Positions 44,901-51,742 of a stretch of 64,000 bases of DNA are shown piece after piece. Origin of the DNA: Selenomonas sp. WCT3 (lineage in GTDB: Bacteria > Bacillota > Negativicutes > Selenomonadales > Selenomonadaceae); the NCBI GenBank assembly GCA_900100835.1, contig FNCM01000012.1, positions 18,436-82,435 on the forward strand, written 5' to 3'. Numbering within the stretch: position 1 is the first letter of the stretch; each line of letters begins with the position of its first letter. Under the pieces are notes generated by a model. It worked only from the letters and a program-made list of their open reading frames with translations, was not told the origin of the DNA and did not search any database. The position numbers and the translations under genes are program-made.

Positions 44901-47174
44901 CACGCTTATCTGGAAAGTGATGATTTACAATATGTAGTTACCCAAGGGGTGGCTAATCAGTCAGGAAATCCGGATACGCAAACAGATGATGCCATTAACC
45001 AAGGGGGCAATCCGGTCAGTGGAAATGTTGCTGGCGATGTTACTGGCGGGATTGCCAAAAATAACGGCATCGCAGAAGGGAATGTCAAAGACGTATTGGC
45101 TGGTGCTGTCGTTAATGGCAGTATCACAGCCGCGAGCAGTGAAAATGGTGTGGCTGCGGAGAATATTGCGACGGTCACCCAGTCTACTGTTACTGGCAGT
45201 GTTACTGGTGCTACTAGTAACACTGGTGTGGTTATTGGCAATAAAGCTATGGTCACAGATTCTGCAATCACAGGGGATGTCGTGGCGGCGTCCAGCCAAA
45301 GCGGTACGATCAGCAATGGCAATATCGCTAGTGTCTCGGGGGGCAGCGTTTGTGGCAGTGTGTATGGCGGCAAGAGTGAGACTGGCGAAGTCAATACCAG
45401 TGCAGTCAATCTCAAAGATACCGTCATCGCGGGCAGCGTTTACGGTGGCATGAGCCAGGAAGGAACGTCCGATGGAAACGCAGTCAACCTTGAAAATGCT
45501 GACGTTACAGGCAATGTCTATGGTGGGAAGAGTGCGCAGGCTTCCAATAACAATAAAGTCATATTCAATGGTGGTAATGCGAAAAAAGTTGTAGGTGGTG
45601 GCTGTGAAACCGCTACAGGCAATATGGTCGTCATTGAGGGAGATACCGTAGTGGATGAAATATATGGTGCTGAGACTGGTATTAGTGCCACGAATAATCA
45701 GGTGTTTCTTGGTGGTAATGCCGAGATTACCAGCATCGTTTACGGTGGTTACAGCGAGAGTGCAAGTGGGACAACCACCGGTAACAGCGTGACGCTTTAC
45801 GGTAAGGCGGATGTCTCGGAGGCTAATCTGTATGGGGGAAGCAACGCCTATAGTGTGACAGACAATAACCTTTATATTGGGCGCGTCCTCGAAGATGGTA
45901 CGAAATCGCCTTGGACAGGTGGTGAACAAAGCATTGGCAGCGTTCAAAACTTCGATACAATCCGCTTTGCTGTTGTACCATGGAGCGAAGAAAAAGCAGC
46001 TCTGACGGTCAAGAGTGGCGACCTTGCCAATACGGTGGTCAGTGCCGAAAGCGTTGTATTTATCACGGATGCTGCCATCCTGCATCCGGGGGAAACCATG
46101 ACGTTGCTTGATGAACAAAGCGTTGTTGAAGCCAAACGGGTACAGAAAAACAATCTTATGACGGAGTCATCCTATGCTGTTGGTACAACGACACGTGGTA
46201 CTGGCACACTTTCAATGGATGATGATGGAAATGTAATCTATACCATCGATAAGGTAACGAATGAGGCATCTCATAACACGGTTATGGGAGTACAGGCAGG
46301 AATGGCAGCTTTGGCTGTTGGCAATGATTTTATTGGTGCAGCTGTTGATGGATTAGGACTACCGGCGAACACAGGAGCAGATGGTATAGCTGCCTTTGCT
46401 CAGGTAGGGGGCGGCAAGCTCAAGCAGGAGACTGGCAGCCATGTGAATGTAAATACCTGGAATGCAATTATCGCCCTGGGTCATAAAAATGCTAAGGAAA
46501 AATCCATGACGGAATACGGAGCATTTTTGGAATATGGGCGCGGCAACTATACGACCCATAATGGTGCAGAACGTGGCGACGGTTCCATGCACTATACGGG
46601 GGGCGGTGTCCTGGCCAAATGGCAGCATCCAAGCGGCTTCTATTGGGAAGGCAGCCTTCGCGCTGGCAGCAGCCGCGATAATGCACGCAGTGTGTTGCGC
46701 GATGCTTGGGGAAATCCTGCCAGCTATAGTACTAACGCAGGCTATTGGGGCGCACATATTGGTGTCGGCAAGATCTTAGATCTTGGGCATGGCAATGAAG
46801 TGGATATTTATGGCAAATATTTCATGAATCGTAGAAACAATGCGAGCTTTGATGTGGGAACAGATCATTATGACTTGGATGCCGTAACCAGCAGTGTTAT
46901 CCGGTTAGGCGGCTGTTATTCCACGAAAAGGGATAAGTGGAAGCTTTCCGCTGGGCTTGCGTATGAGGCAGAATTGGATGGAGAAGCGAAAGGGCAAGCC
47001 AATGGCCGTGCGATTCGGGCAGCGGATGTTAGTGGCGGCAGTGTCCGGGCAGACTTCCATGCGACAATGACGCCCCAGGAAAACAGTCCTTGGGAATTGG
47101 ATTTAAATCTTACGGGTTTTGTTGGCAAAAAGCAAGGCACAAGAGGAGGCGTTTCCTTACTGTTTAGATTTTAA
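41949..47174 (+). CDS. Giant autotransporter adhesin with duplicated passenger
   Basis: A 1741-residue type V secreted protein. ATG 41949 has AGGGAGG eight bases ahead. A long basic N-terminus precedes the signal helix (about 25-45, ending GVASA). The passenger is built of at least fourteen short repeats of the type V-x-G-x-V-Y-G-G (for example VEGSVYGGNN, VGENVYGGW, IAGSVYGGMS), as in beta-solenoid adhesins. Two modules of about 480 residues (DNA about 42.08-43.50 and 43.56-44.99 kb) are copies, followed by a third looser part. The last 280 residues form the beta barrel, ending in SLLFRF with the terminal F needed for outer-membrane insertion. Very likely surface display; ligand unknown. Confidence 0.88.
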   Translation: MKQEHIKIYGRKSLAPYMGSKSRAALAIAVSFMCSCGVASANSGGEIERYHGDYYIGNNGLKGNNVYVDDATELQGAYGAGGDRQDVSGNTITVDSVNSTNLSVVGATTFFSSNGDPGNATENHAIVRNSTVQSVTGGQSGDGDASKNTIKIENNSDVKGNVWGGASGWHGTAAENIVTVLESTVEGNIYGGWSSNGDSEGITDKNHVIIKGSTVKANIYGGQASNTNENNIITLNDAVVEGSVYGGNNDYSFVYTTGKDVAGNKLYLSGGNKVNGNVFNVETVYLEQTVWNTEKPMLTVKGEHGTSPEGYALDDGVFHDDRELFFNGQAYGHGSNITTSIDASNLAFVAPEDVKTGAMMDLIQSAPEIRAVLAADKTSQAYSIAPVTGVTINGALEGSLAFNTDKTALTYTAAANKATKLTFGTVYWSENALIDHSQLLTNLDFNGADVDTAKINFTNIQSIDANQKMTLVSDFGTSVGTITGTTFTIGQNSGEGYPYLEGENLRYVITKGVAAQNGNEDSGNTGGSDETSANYNGFMYDEDMSYYAGNKGPNNNNVLLDDTMNITIDDCVYGGAGPDGGTSVSHNIITVISENPTLFVAGGRTDPNSNAGEGDAIDNHAIIKGKVSQAAGGTAGNGEAKYNSVTVESTGFVIGDIMGGAVGLGDGVSENSAIVNGGTVGENVYGGWAANGGNIANNNYVIINKGTVGENVYGGRSDNYSLNNSVTLTDAKIGGSVYGGYSDDSFWKGDGNDIQGNTLHLSGSSTVAGNVFNVEKVYLENARWDTEKPMLEVQGKNVMSKWGHAVDAGVYNATGETFYNGISPIIATIDASRLSFENPEEAATGERMNLIQSGKTLKATLDADTTSQVYSVAPVTGVTINAVLGGSLAFNTDKTVLAYTVTTNKATKLAFTDVAWSETALIDHSQLLMNVDFNGADVDTAKINFTNIQSIDANQKMTLVSDFGTSAGTITGTTFTLGSSTGEGHAYLESDDLQYVVTQGVANQSGNPDTQTDDAINQGGNPVSGNVAGDVTGGIAKNNGIAEGNVKDVLAGAVVNGSITAASSENGVAAENIATVTQSTVTGSVTGATSNTGVVIGNKAMVTDSAITGDVVAASSQSGTISNGNIASVSGGSVCGSVYGGKSETGEVNTSAVNLKDTVIAGSVYGGMSQEGTSDGNAVNLENADVTGNVYGGKSAQASNNNKVIFNGGNAKKVVGGGCETATGNMVVIEGDTVVDEIYGAETGISATNNQVFLGGNAEITSIVYGGYSESASGTTTGNSVTLYGKADVSEANLYGGSNAYSVTDNNLYIGRVLEDGTKSPWTGGEQSIGSVQNFDTIRFAVVPWSEEKAALTVKSGDLANTVVSAESVVFITDAAILHPGETMTLLDEQSVVEAKRVQKNNLMTESSYAVGTTTRGTGTLSMDDDGNVIYTIDKVTNEASHNTVMGVQAGMAALAVGNDFIGAAVDGLGLPANTGADGIAAFAQVGGGKLKQETGSHVNVNTWNAIIALGHKNAKEKSMTEYGAFLEYGRGNYTTHNGAERGDGSMHYTGGGVLAKWQHPSGFYWEGSLRAGSSRDNARSVLRDAWGNPASYSTNAGYWGAHIGVGKILDLGHGNEVDIYGKYFMNRRNNASFDVGTDHYDLDAVTSSVIRLGGCYSTKRDKWKLSAGLAYEAELDGEAKGQANGRAIRAADVSGGSVRADFHATMTPQENSPWELDLNLTGFVGKKQGTRGGVSLLFRF
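43302..43360 (+). repeat. 59-base exact repeat, copy 1 in the autotransporter gene
   Basis: These 59 bases recur without a change at 44766-44824 inside the second passenger module, while the surrounding parts have diverged. The copies lie 1464 bases apart and in frame. Confidence 0.85.
44766..44824 (+). repeat. 59-base exact repeat, copy 2 in the autotransporter gene
   Basis: Partner of the repeat at 43302-43360. It encodes the segment around FTNIQSIDANQKMTL in both modules. Confidence 0.85.
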
Positions 47175-47188
47175 TATAAGAAATAGTC

Positions 47189-47228
47189 AAACGAGCAAGT
47201 AAATCGAAAGATTGCTTGCTCGTTTTGT
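47189..47228 (+). terminator. Terminator of the autotransporter gene
   Basis: An 11-bp stem (47189-47199 with 47215-47225) followed by TTTTG; the 15-base loop contains a minor inner stem. Confidence 0.75.
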
Positions 47229-47425
47229 CGATGGAATAGAATAAAATGATTTATTCACAAGAAATTATGGAAAAATTTCAAAAAACGGAGGAGTTTTTGT
47301 AGGAGATATGAATAGTAAGAATAGAGAGTGGATTTTATATGAAATATATTTTTATCAGAATAGCTTTTATATGAAGATTTTTCAATTCACTTTTGTTCTA
47401 TCGGTTAATAAGAGGTGTGAAGCAA

Positions 47426-47870
47426 ATGATTTCTAGAGTATCGCGTGCTGAACAGTTATTTGCAGGTTGTTCTTCTTCAGGGAAAATTGATTCATGCCGG
47501 TGGGAATTTTGTTGTATATCAGAAATTTCCAGATGGTACTGAATTTTTCTATCCACCTCGTGATGCTTCGATGGAGGATAAATTACAGTATATCCGTACT
47601 ATGAAAACTTTGACACATGATGAGCGTTTTGAAATGGCAAATCTTGTGCGAGATAAGTTCGGTGCTACACCGTTTCATGGTTTTTTGAATCGGATTCCTA
47701 TGAATCAAGCAGGCAGCGTTTCTGCCAAGGATTTGTTTTTTGAGTTGAGGGAGGAAATCCGTAAGCATATGGCTGATATGCTTGCGGACGATCCGGCCCG
47801 TAAATTGCGTGAACAGGAAATAAATATGCTTGATCATGCTTTAGAAAATATTGATAGTAACTGCAAATGA
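47426..47870 (+). pseudogene. Broken first copy of a tandem paralogue pair
   Basis: The 5' end (ATG 47426, MISRVSRAEQLFAGCSS) matches the start of the intact gene at 47914 (MVERVSAAEQLANCF) but runs into a stop. The rest matches the intact copy in another frame (VVYQKFPDGTEFFYPP against IVYQNFPDGSEFYYPP, then DKFGATPFH and LADDPAR). About 70 codons present in the intact copy are missing at the junction near 47470-47490, with a frame change. A 141-residue frame can still be read from GTG 47445 but starts out of register. Most likely an internal deletion made this a remnant. Confidence 0.7.
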
Positions 47871-47913
47871 AAAATCTCTTAATGCTAATTTATAGAGAAA
47901 AGGAGGTGAGTAT

Positions 47914-48573
47914 ATGGTAGAAAGAGTATCTGCGGCAGAACAATTGGCGAACTGTTTTACGGCAACAGGTGCGCGGGTGAAAAATGCGAATACAGATTCT
48001 GTGTTCGCCCGTGTGCTCGGGGATGCTTATAAAAATGTGACTGCACCTTCGCAGGAAGAGAATCCTTCACAGCAGGTGGAAGCGCGAAATACACCAGAAG
48101 GTATTGTCAAGTGGCTGGAACATCGGGATATTTATCCCGAACCGGATGACAAGGCTTTGGTAGATTATCTCTACGCGGATAAACACAACTACAGTGGGCG
48201 CTTGATTGTTTACCAAAATTTTCCTGACGGATCTGAGTTTTATTATCCGCCCAAATCAGCTTCGTTTGAGGAAAAGATGGATTTTATCAATGCGATGAAA
48301 CCGCTTTCGTTTTTAGAACGCATGGAATTAGGAGGATTGGTAACCGATAAATTTGGTGCTACACCCTTTCATCCCTATTTACAACGTGTGCCGATGAGTG
48401 AAGCGGGAAACTTTACGAACAAGCAGTTGTTTGATGAATTACGTCAGGAAGTGAAAAATCATTTGGCTAGAATGCTAGCGGATGATCCAGCGCGTGCACA
48501 GTGTGAAAAGGAAGGTAAACTTCTCGATTACATGATGAATTCATTGGATAAAACGCAAAATCGGAGTCTGTGA
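47914..48573 (+). CDS. Unknown cytoplasmic protein, intact paralogue
   Basis: A 219-residue soluble protein that I do not recognise. It has a variable, polar N-terminal part (about 1-80) and a C-terminal module with IVYQNFPDGSEFYYPP, a MELGGLVTDKFGATPFHPYLQRVP segment that can be split as LVTDKFGATPFHPY, and LARMLADDPAR. No signal or membrane helix is seen. AAAGGAGG lies before the ATG. It is the intact partner of the broken copy just upstream. An IS256 transposase begins 83 bases after its stop. Confidence 0.65.
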   Translation: MVERVSAAEQLANCFTATGARVKNANTDSVFARVLGDAYKNVTAPSQEENPSQQVEARNTPEGIVKWLEHRDIYPEPDDKALVDYLYADKHNYSGRLIVYQNFPDGSEFYYPPKSASFEEKMDFINAMKPLSFLERMELGGLVTDKFGATPFHPYLQRVPMSEAGNFTNKQLFDELRQEVKNHLARMLADDPARAQCEKEGKLLDYMMNSLDKTQNRSL

Positions 48574-48610
48574 AACAAAGTCTGTAAAAAAATAATAGCT
48601 ATGTATTATT

Positions 48611-48652
48611 AAGGTCTCCTAGGGTAAAATCTAAATACTTTAAGGAGGCCTT
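48611..48652 (+). promoter_or_regulatory. Hairpin over the transposase ribosome site
   Basis: AAGGTCTCCT (48611-48620) can pair with AGGAGGCCTT (48643-48652) with one G-T pair. The right arm contains the AAGGAGG ribosome site. Transcripts entering from outside would fold this way, a known means by which insertion sequences prevent translation from read-through RNA. Confidence 0.5.
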
Positions 48653-48656
48653 TATT

Positions 48657-49898
48657 ATGGCAAGAGAAAAGAAAAACTTACACAAAGTTCAGATGACAGA
48701 CGGAAAGCGCCAGATCATCCAACAGCTCATTCAGGAGTATGACATCGAGACAGCTGAGGATATCCAAGATGCTCTCAAGGATCTTCTCGGCGGAACCATC
48801 AAGGAAATGATGGAAGCAGAAATGGATGACCATCTTGGCTATCACAAATCAGAGCGAAGCGAAAGCGATGATTACAGAAACGGATATAAGACTAAGCGTG
48901 TTAATTCCAGCTTTGGAAGTCTTGATATCCAGGTTCCACAGGACAGAAACTCTACATTCGAACCACAAGTAGTAAAGAAAAGACAGAAGGATATCTCAGA
49001 GATTGATCAGAAGATTATCTCTATGTATGCCAAAGGTATGACCACACGGCAGATATCTGACACACTTAATGATATTTATGGATTTGAAGCTTCAGAAGGC
49101 TTTATTTCTGATGTTACCGATAAAGTCCTGCCTCAGATCGAAGAATGGCAGCACAGACCATTAGAGGATGTCTATCCGGTTATCTTCATAGATGCTATTC
49201 ACTATTCCGTTCGTGATAACGGAGTAATCAAAAAATTGGCTGCTTACGTTATTCTTGGAATTAACTGTACTGGACACAAAGAAGTTCTAACTATTCAGGT
49301 TGGAGAAAACGAAAGTGCTAAATACTGGTTCTCTGTACTGAATGAGTTGAAAAATCGTGGAGTCAAAGATATCATGATTATCTGTGCTGATGGGCTTTCA
49401 GGAATCAAAGAGGCTATAGCCACAGCTTTTCCTAATACTGAGTATCAGAGATGCTTGGTTCATCAAGTTCGTAACACCCTTAAATATGTTCCTGACAAGG
49501 ACAGAAAGGCCTTCGCAAAAGATCTTAAGACTATCTATAATGCCCCAACCGAAGAAGAAGGTCGGAAGGTTCTGGATAAAGTAACAGAAAAATGGGAAGA
49601 AAAATACCCTCGTGCCATGAAACGCTGGTATGATAACTGGGATGCACTTTGTCCGATTTTCAAGTTCTCGTCAGAGGTGAGAACCATCATCTATACCACC
49701 AATGCTATCGAAAGCCTCAATACCACTTACCGAAAGCTGAACCGTCAAAGAAGCGTATTTCCAAGCGATCAAGCTCTCTTGAAGGCTCTTTACCTTTCGA
49801 CTTTTGAAGCTAAGAAGAAATGGACTATACCCCTAAGAAACTGGGGAAGAGTATATGGCGAACTCCAGATTATGTACGAAGGAAGACTCCCAGAATAA
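48657..49898 (+). mobile_element. IS256-family transposase gene
   Basis: A complete 413-residue transposase of the IS256/Mutator group. The DDE residues lie in FIDAIHYSV, IICADGLSG and TNAIESLN; HLGYHKSERS and CLVHQVRN are further family marks. The protein looks much like copies common in Lachnospiraceae, and the codon use differs from the housekeeping genes, so a recent arrival from Clostridia is likely. I could not find matching terminal repeats or a target duplication by eye, so the element borders are open. Confidence 0.92.
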
Positions 49899-49906
49899 AC
49901 AAAAAA

Positions 49907-49935
49907 GCAGTTCTACTCATATCGAGTAGAACTGC
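49907..49935 (-). terminator. Terminator of the minus-strand ATPase gene
   Basis: GCAGTTCTACTC (49907-49918) pairs exactly with 49924-49935. On the minus strand a TTTTTT run follows the stem, so it terminates leftward transcription from the gene at 50003-50497. Confidence 0.75.
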
Positions 49936-50002
49936 GACTTATTGAGTTATATTGCGATTTTATGTTCCATCGTTTATCCCGACAAACTGGAATTTGTTGA
50001 TA

Positions 50003-50497
50003 TCAAAGCGTCAGTATTTCACTCACGATTTCACAAACGTTCTTATTGACTGTATCCACTTTTATGGTGTCAAGTATTTGATACATGTTGATTCTTGCAA
50101 CACTTCTGTCGATTACATCGTTACTGCGGATCCCCCTGGCGATGTCAGCAGAGAGTCTTTTACGCAAATTGGTTTCATCGATCATAAGCGAAATCTTTAT
50201 GACTCTCGCATCTCCTGTGTCCAGACTATTGATTATTTCGTCAATAATGGATTGTTCATGCATTACCCAGCAGAAAATGATATTTTTATAGGCCGTACAG
50301 TGGAGAAAACTATTCAGCAAGAAGCAGATGTTGCGCATGACCATGGCTTTTGTTTCTTCTGTTACCTGAAACGGATCGGCATCCCAACACCAATCGCCGT
50401 CAAGAAAAACACTGTTCGGCAACTCCTTTTTTAGCTGCTGACTTACCGTCGTTTTACCGACGCCCATTGTACCGCCAATCAGATATATTGTTTTCAT
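50003..50497 (-). CDS. Small P-loop ATPase, probable nucleoside or small-molecule kinase
   Basis: A 164-residue protein with a Walker A loop right at the start (GGTMGVGKTTVS, 8-19) and DGDWCWDADPF, which fits the D-x-D substrate region of nucleoside- or antibiotic-kinase-like AAA proteins. The C-terminal half has RGIRSNDVIDRSVARINMY, a possible lid. GTGAGGAA precedes the ATG at 50497. A plus-strand frame across the same DNA lacks any such motif and is a shadow. It may have come with the neighbouring mobile DNA. Substrate unknown. Confidence 0.7.
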   Translation of the reverse strand: MKTIYLIGGTMGVGKTTVSQQLKKELPNSVFLDGDWCWDADPFQVTEETKAMVMRNICFLLNSFLHCTAYKNIIFCWVMHEQSIIDEIINSLDTGDARVIKISLMIDETNLRKRLSADIARGIRSNDVIDRSVARINMYQILDTIKVDTVNKNVCEIVSEILTL

Positions 50498-50684
50498 ATC
50501 TGTTCCTCACAAATCCCGATTTGCCCATCGTCTATAAAACTGAAAGTTAAAGTGTATGATAGTACGGACAGATATTCTCATAATGCCCGTCTTTCATTCT
50601 GAATCCACCCGGTATCGTTCCCAACTGCACAAAGCCTAATCGCTCATATAAATGTCTCGCAGGCACATTGCTCTCAACTACAGC

Positions 50685-51140
50685 AGTGAACTACTCCCGC
50701 CTATAGAGGCGGGAGCTTCCTGATTCGTCGAGAACTGCGGTACGCTCTCCCAAAAGAGAACATATCCGTCTTACACACTCTCCACAGGCGTAACTTCCCG
50801 TAGTTCCTACGGTAGTTGTGATTTGTCGGCTAATCTGACTTCGCACATGTTACATCCCGAATGGTTACGGGAAAGAGAGGATAATCACAAAAACCTTGTT
50901 CGTACCTGCTGGGAGCTTACTGCCTTGGTTATCGACGTTTCAGACTCCGTGAGACCGTAGCATAACAGTCTATAGAATTTCGCAGGTCTTCTCCTTTCTT
51001 AGAAGATTTCCGATATTCGTTGCTAAGATTGTACCACAAAACTATCTACGGAGCAATTGTCTGGCTCAATTACTTACGTAAATTCGCCAGCCCCGCCAGA
51101 AGTCCCCCACCTAAGAGGTAGAGGACTTCTGGCGGGTTAG
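50685..51140 (-). mobile_element. Non-autonomous IS200/IS605-type relic
   Basis: A 456-base insert without target duplication. On the minus strand it is preceded by TTTAAC, a known IS605-type target. The left end holds a 14-bp stem (51092-51105 with 51123-51136); the right end an 8-bp stem (50694-50701 with 50708-50715) before AGTAGTTCACT. Just inside the right end, 52 codons (50849-50691) read TTTVGTTGSYACGEC to ESGSSRLYRRE, which fits the tail of a TnpB protein. The rest of tnpB is deleted. In such elements the right end also encodes the guide RNA scaffold of TnpB. Confidence 0.75.
50691..50849 (-). pseudogene. Remnant of the tnpB 3' end
   Basis: An uninterrupted stretch of 52 codons ending in TAG at 50691, with GTTGSYACGE, a segment that follows the zinc motif in many TnpB proteins, and the DESGSSRL tail. 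A stop lies right before it on the 5' side, so it is no longer a gene. Keeping the tail and the right-end hairpin would be expected if the reRNA (omega RNA) region matters for mobility. Confidence 0.6.
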
Positions 51141-51481
51141 GTTAAACTGCAATACCCGAAAGCCAAGTTCTTTACCTTTGGATAGACAATCTATTACCAG
51201 TTTCTCTCCAATATGCAACCCTCGACACTTTGAACTTACTGCATAACTTGCATTACAAATATGTCCACATCTACCGACATTATTCGGATGCAAAATATAT
51301 AAACCAACAATCTGTCCATCGTCTTCAGCGACTCCAGTATAACTCTGCGATTTAAAAAACTCCCGGCCTGACACATCGTCAAGAAGATCTTCCTGAGGAA
51401 ACGCTATTCCATCCTCGACAACTTCATTCCAGATTTCTATCATCTTATTAATGTCTTTTTCTCATATTTTCGAATAATCAT

Positions 51482-51688
51482 TCATATGCCTCCTCGTCAG
51501 TTATACTGAAATATAATTATGTACCAATTTTAACATAATTCTTGACGAAATCAATGGAATTAGGTATAGTCAAAACGAGTTGAATAATGGTAATCTTACT
51601 GCCATACAGCTCGTCAATTATCTTAGGATATCTAATTTACAGAAAAACTTTCACACACTCCCAAATCGGTAATTATTAGTTAACAATA
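51482..51688. other. Intergenic stretch before the recQ terminator
   Basis: About 200 AT-rich bases without a gene. It holds a promoter-like pair on the plus strand, TTGACG (51542-51547) and TATAGT (51565-51570) at 17 bases, which points to nothing recognisable. Confidence 0.4.
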
Positions 51689-51689
51689 T

Positions 51690-51731
51690 AAAGAGCCTGT
51701 CAGGTTTTAGTGACACCTGACAGGCTCTTTT
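51690..51731 (-). terminator. Terminator of recQ
   Basis: A 16-bp exact stem (51690-51705 with 51715-51730) lies 13 bases beyond the recQ stop. T runs on both sides make it usable in both directions. Confidence 0.88.
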
Positions 51732-51742
51732 AGCGTAAAGAA

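Larger units (their letters stand above)
50547..51481 (-). pseudogene. GNAT N-acetyltransferase split by an IS605 relic and frameshifted
   Basis: Reading the minus strand, the N-terminal half (IEIWNEVVEDGIAFPQ to GFRVLQFN, ending at 51141) and the C-terminal half (AVVESNVPARHLYERLGF to YYHTL, 50547-50684) are two pieces of one phosphinothricin-type GNAT acetyltransferase. A 456-base insert lies exactly between N and AVV. In addition the start (MIIRKYEK, ATG at 51481) is out of frame with the next part by one base in an A run near 51460. Two independent lesions make loss of function certain. Confidence 0.85.

Noticed and set aside
42100-46000. CRISPR array or tandem DNA repeat in the autotransporter region
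   Set aside because: The repeats are degenerate protein motifs of varying spacing in an open frame, not equal repeats and spacers.
44961-46118. 385-residue antisense frame inside the autotransporter gene
   Set aside because: It arises from the repetitive Gly/Asn/Thr-rich passenger and shows no family features or start signals.
47308-47436. 42-codon frame in the gap before the broken paralogue
   Set aside because: The ribosome site is too close to the ATG, the composition is like the AT-rich gap and the frame runs into the next gene.
49952-50434. 160-residue plus-strand frame opposite the kinase-like gene
   Set aside because: The minus strand has a Walker A loop at the right place, a ribosome site and a terminator; the plus strand has none of these.
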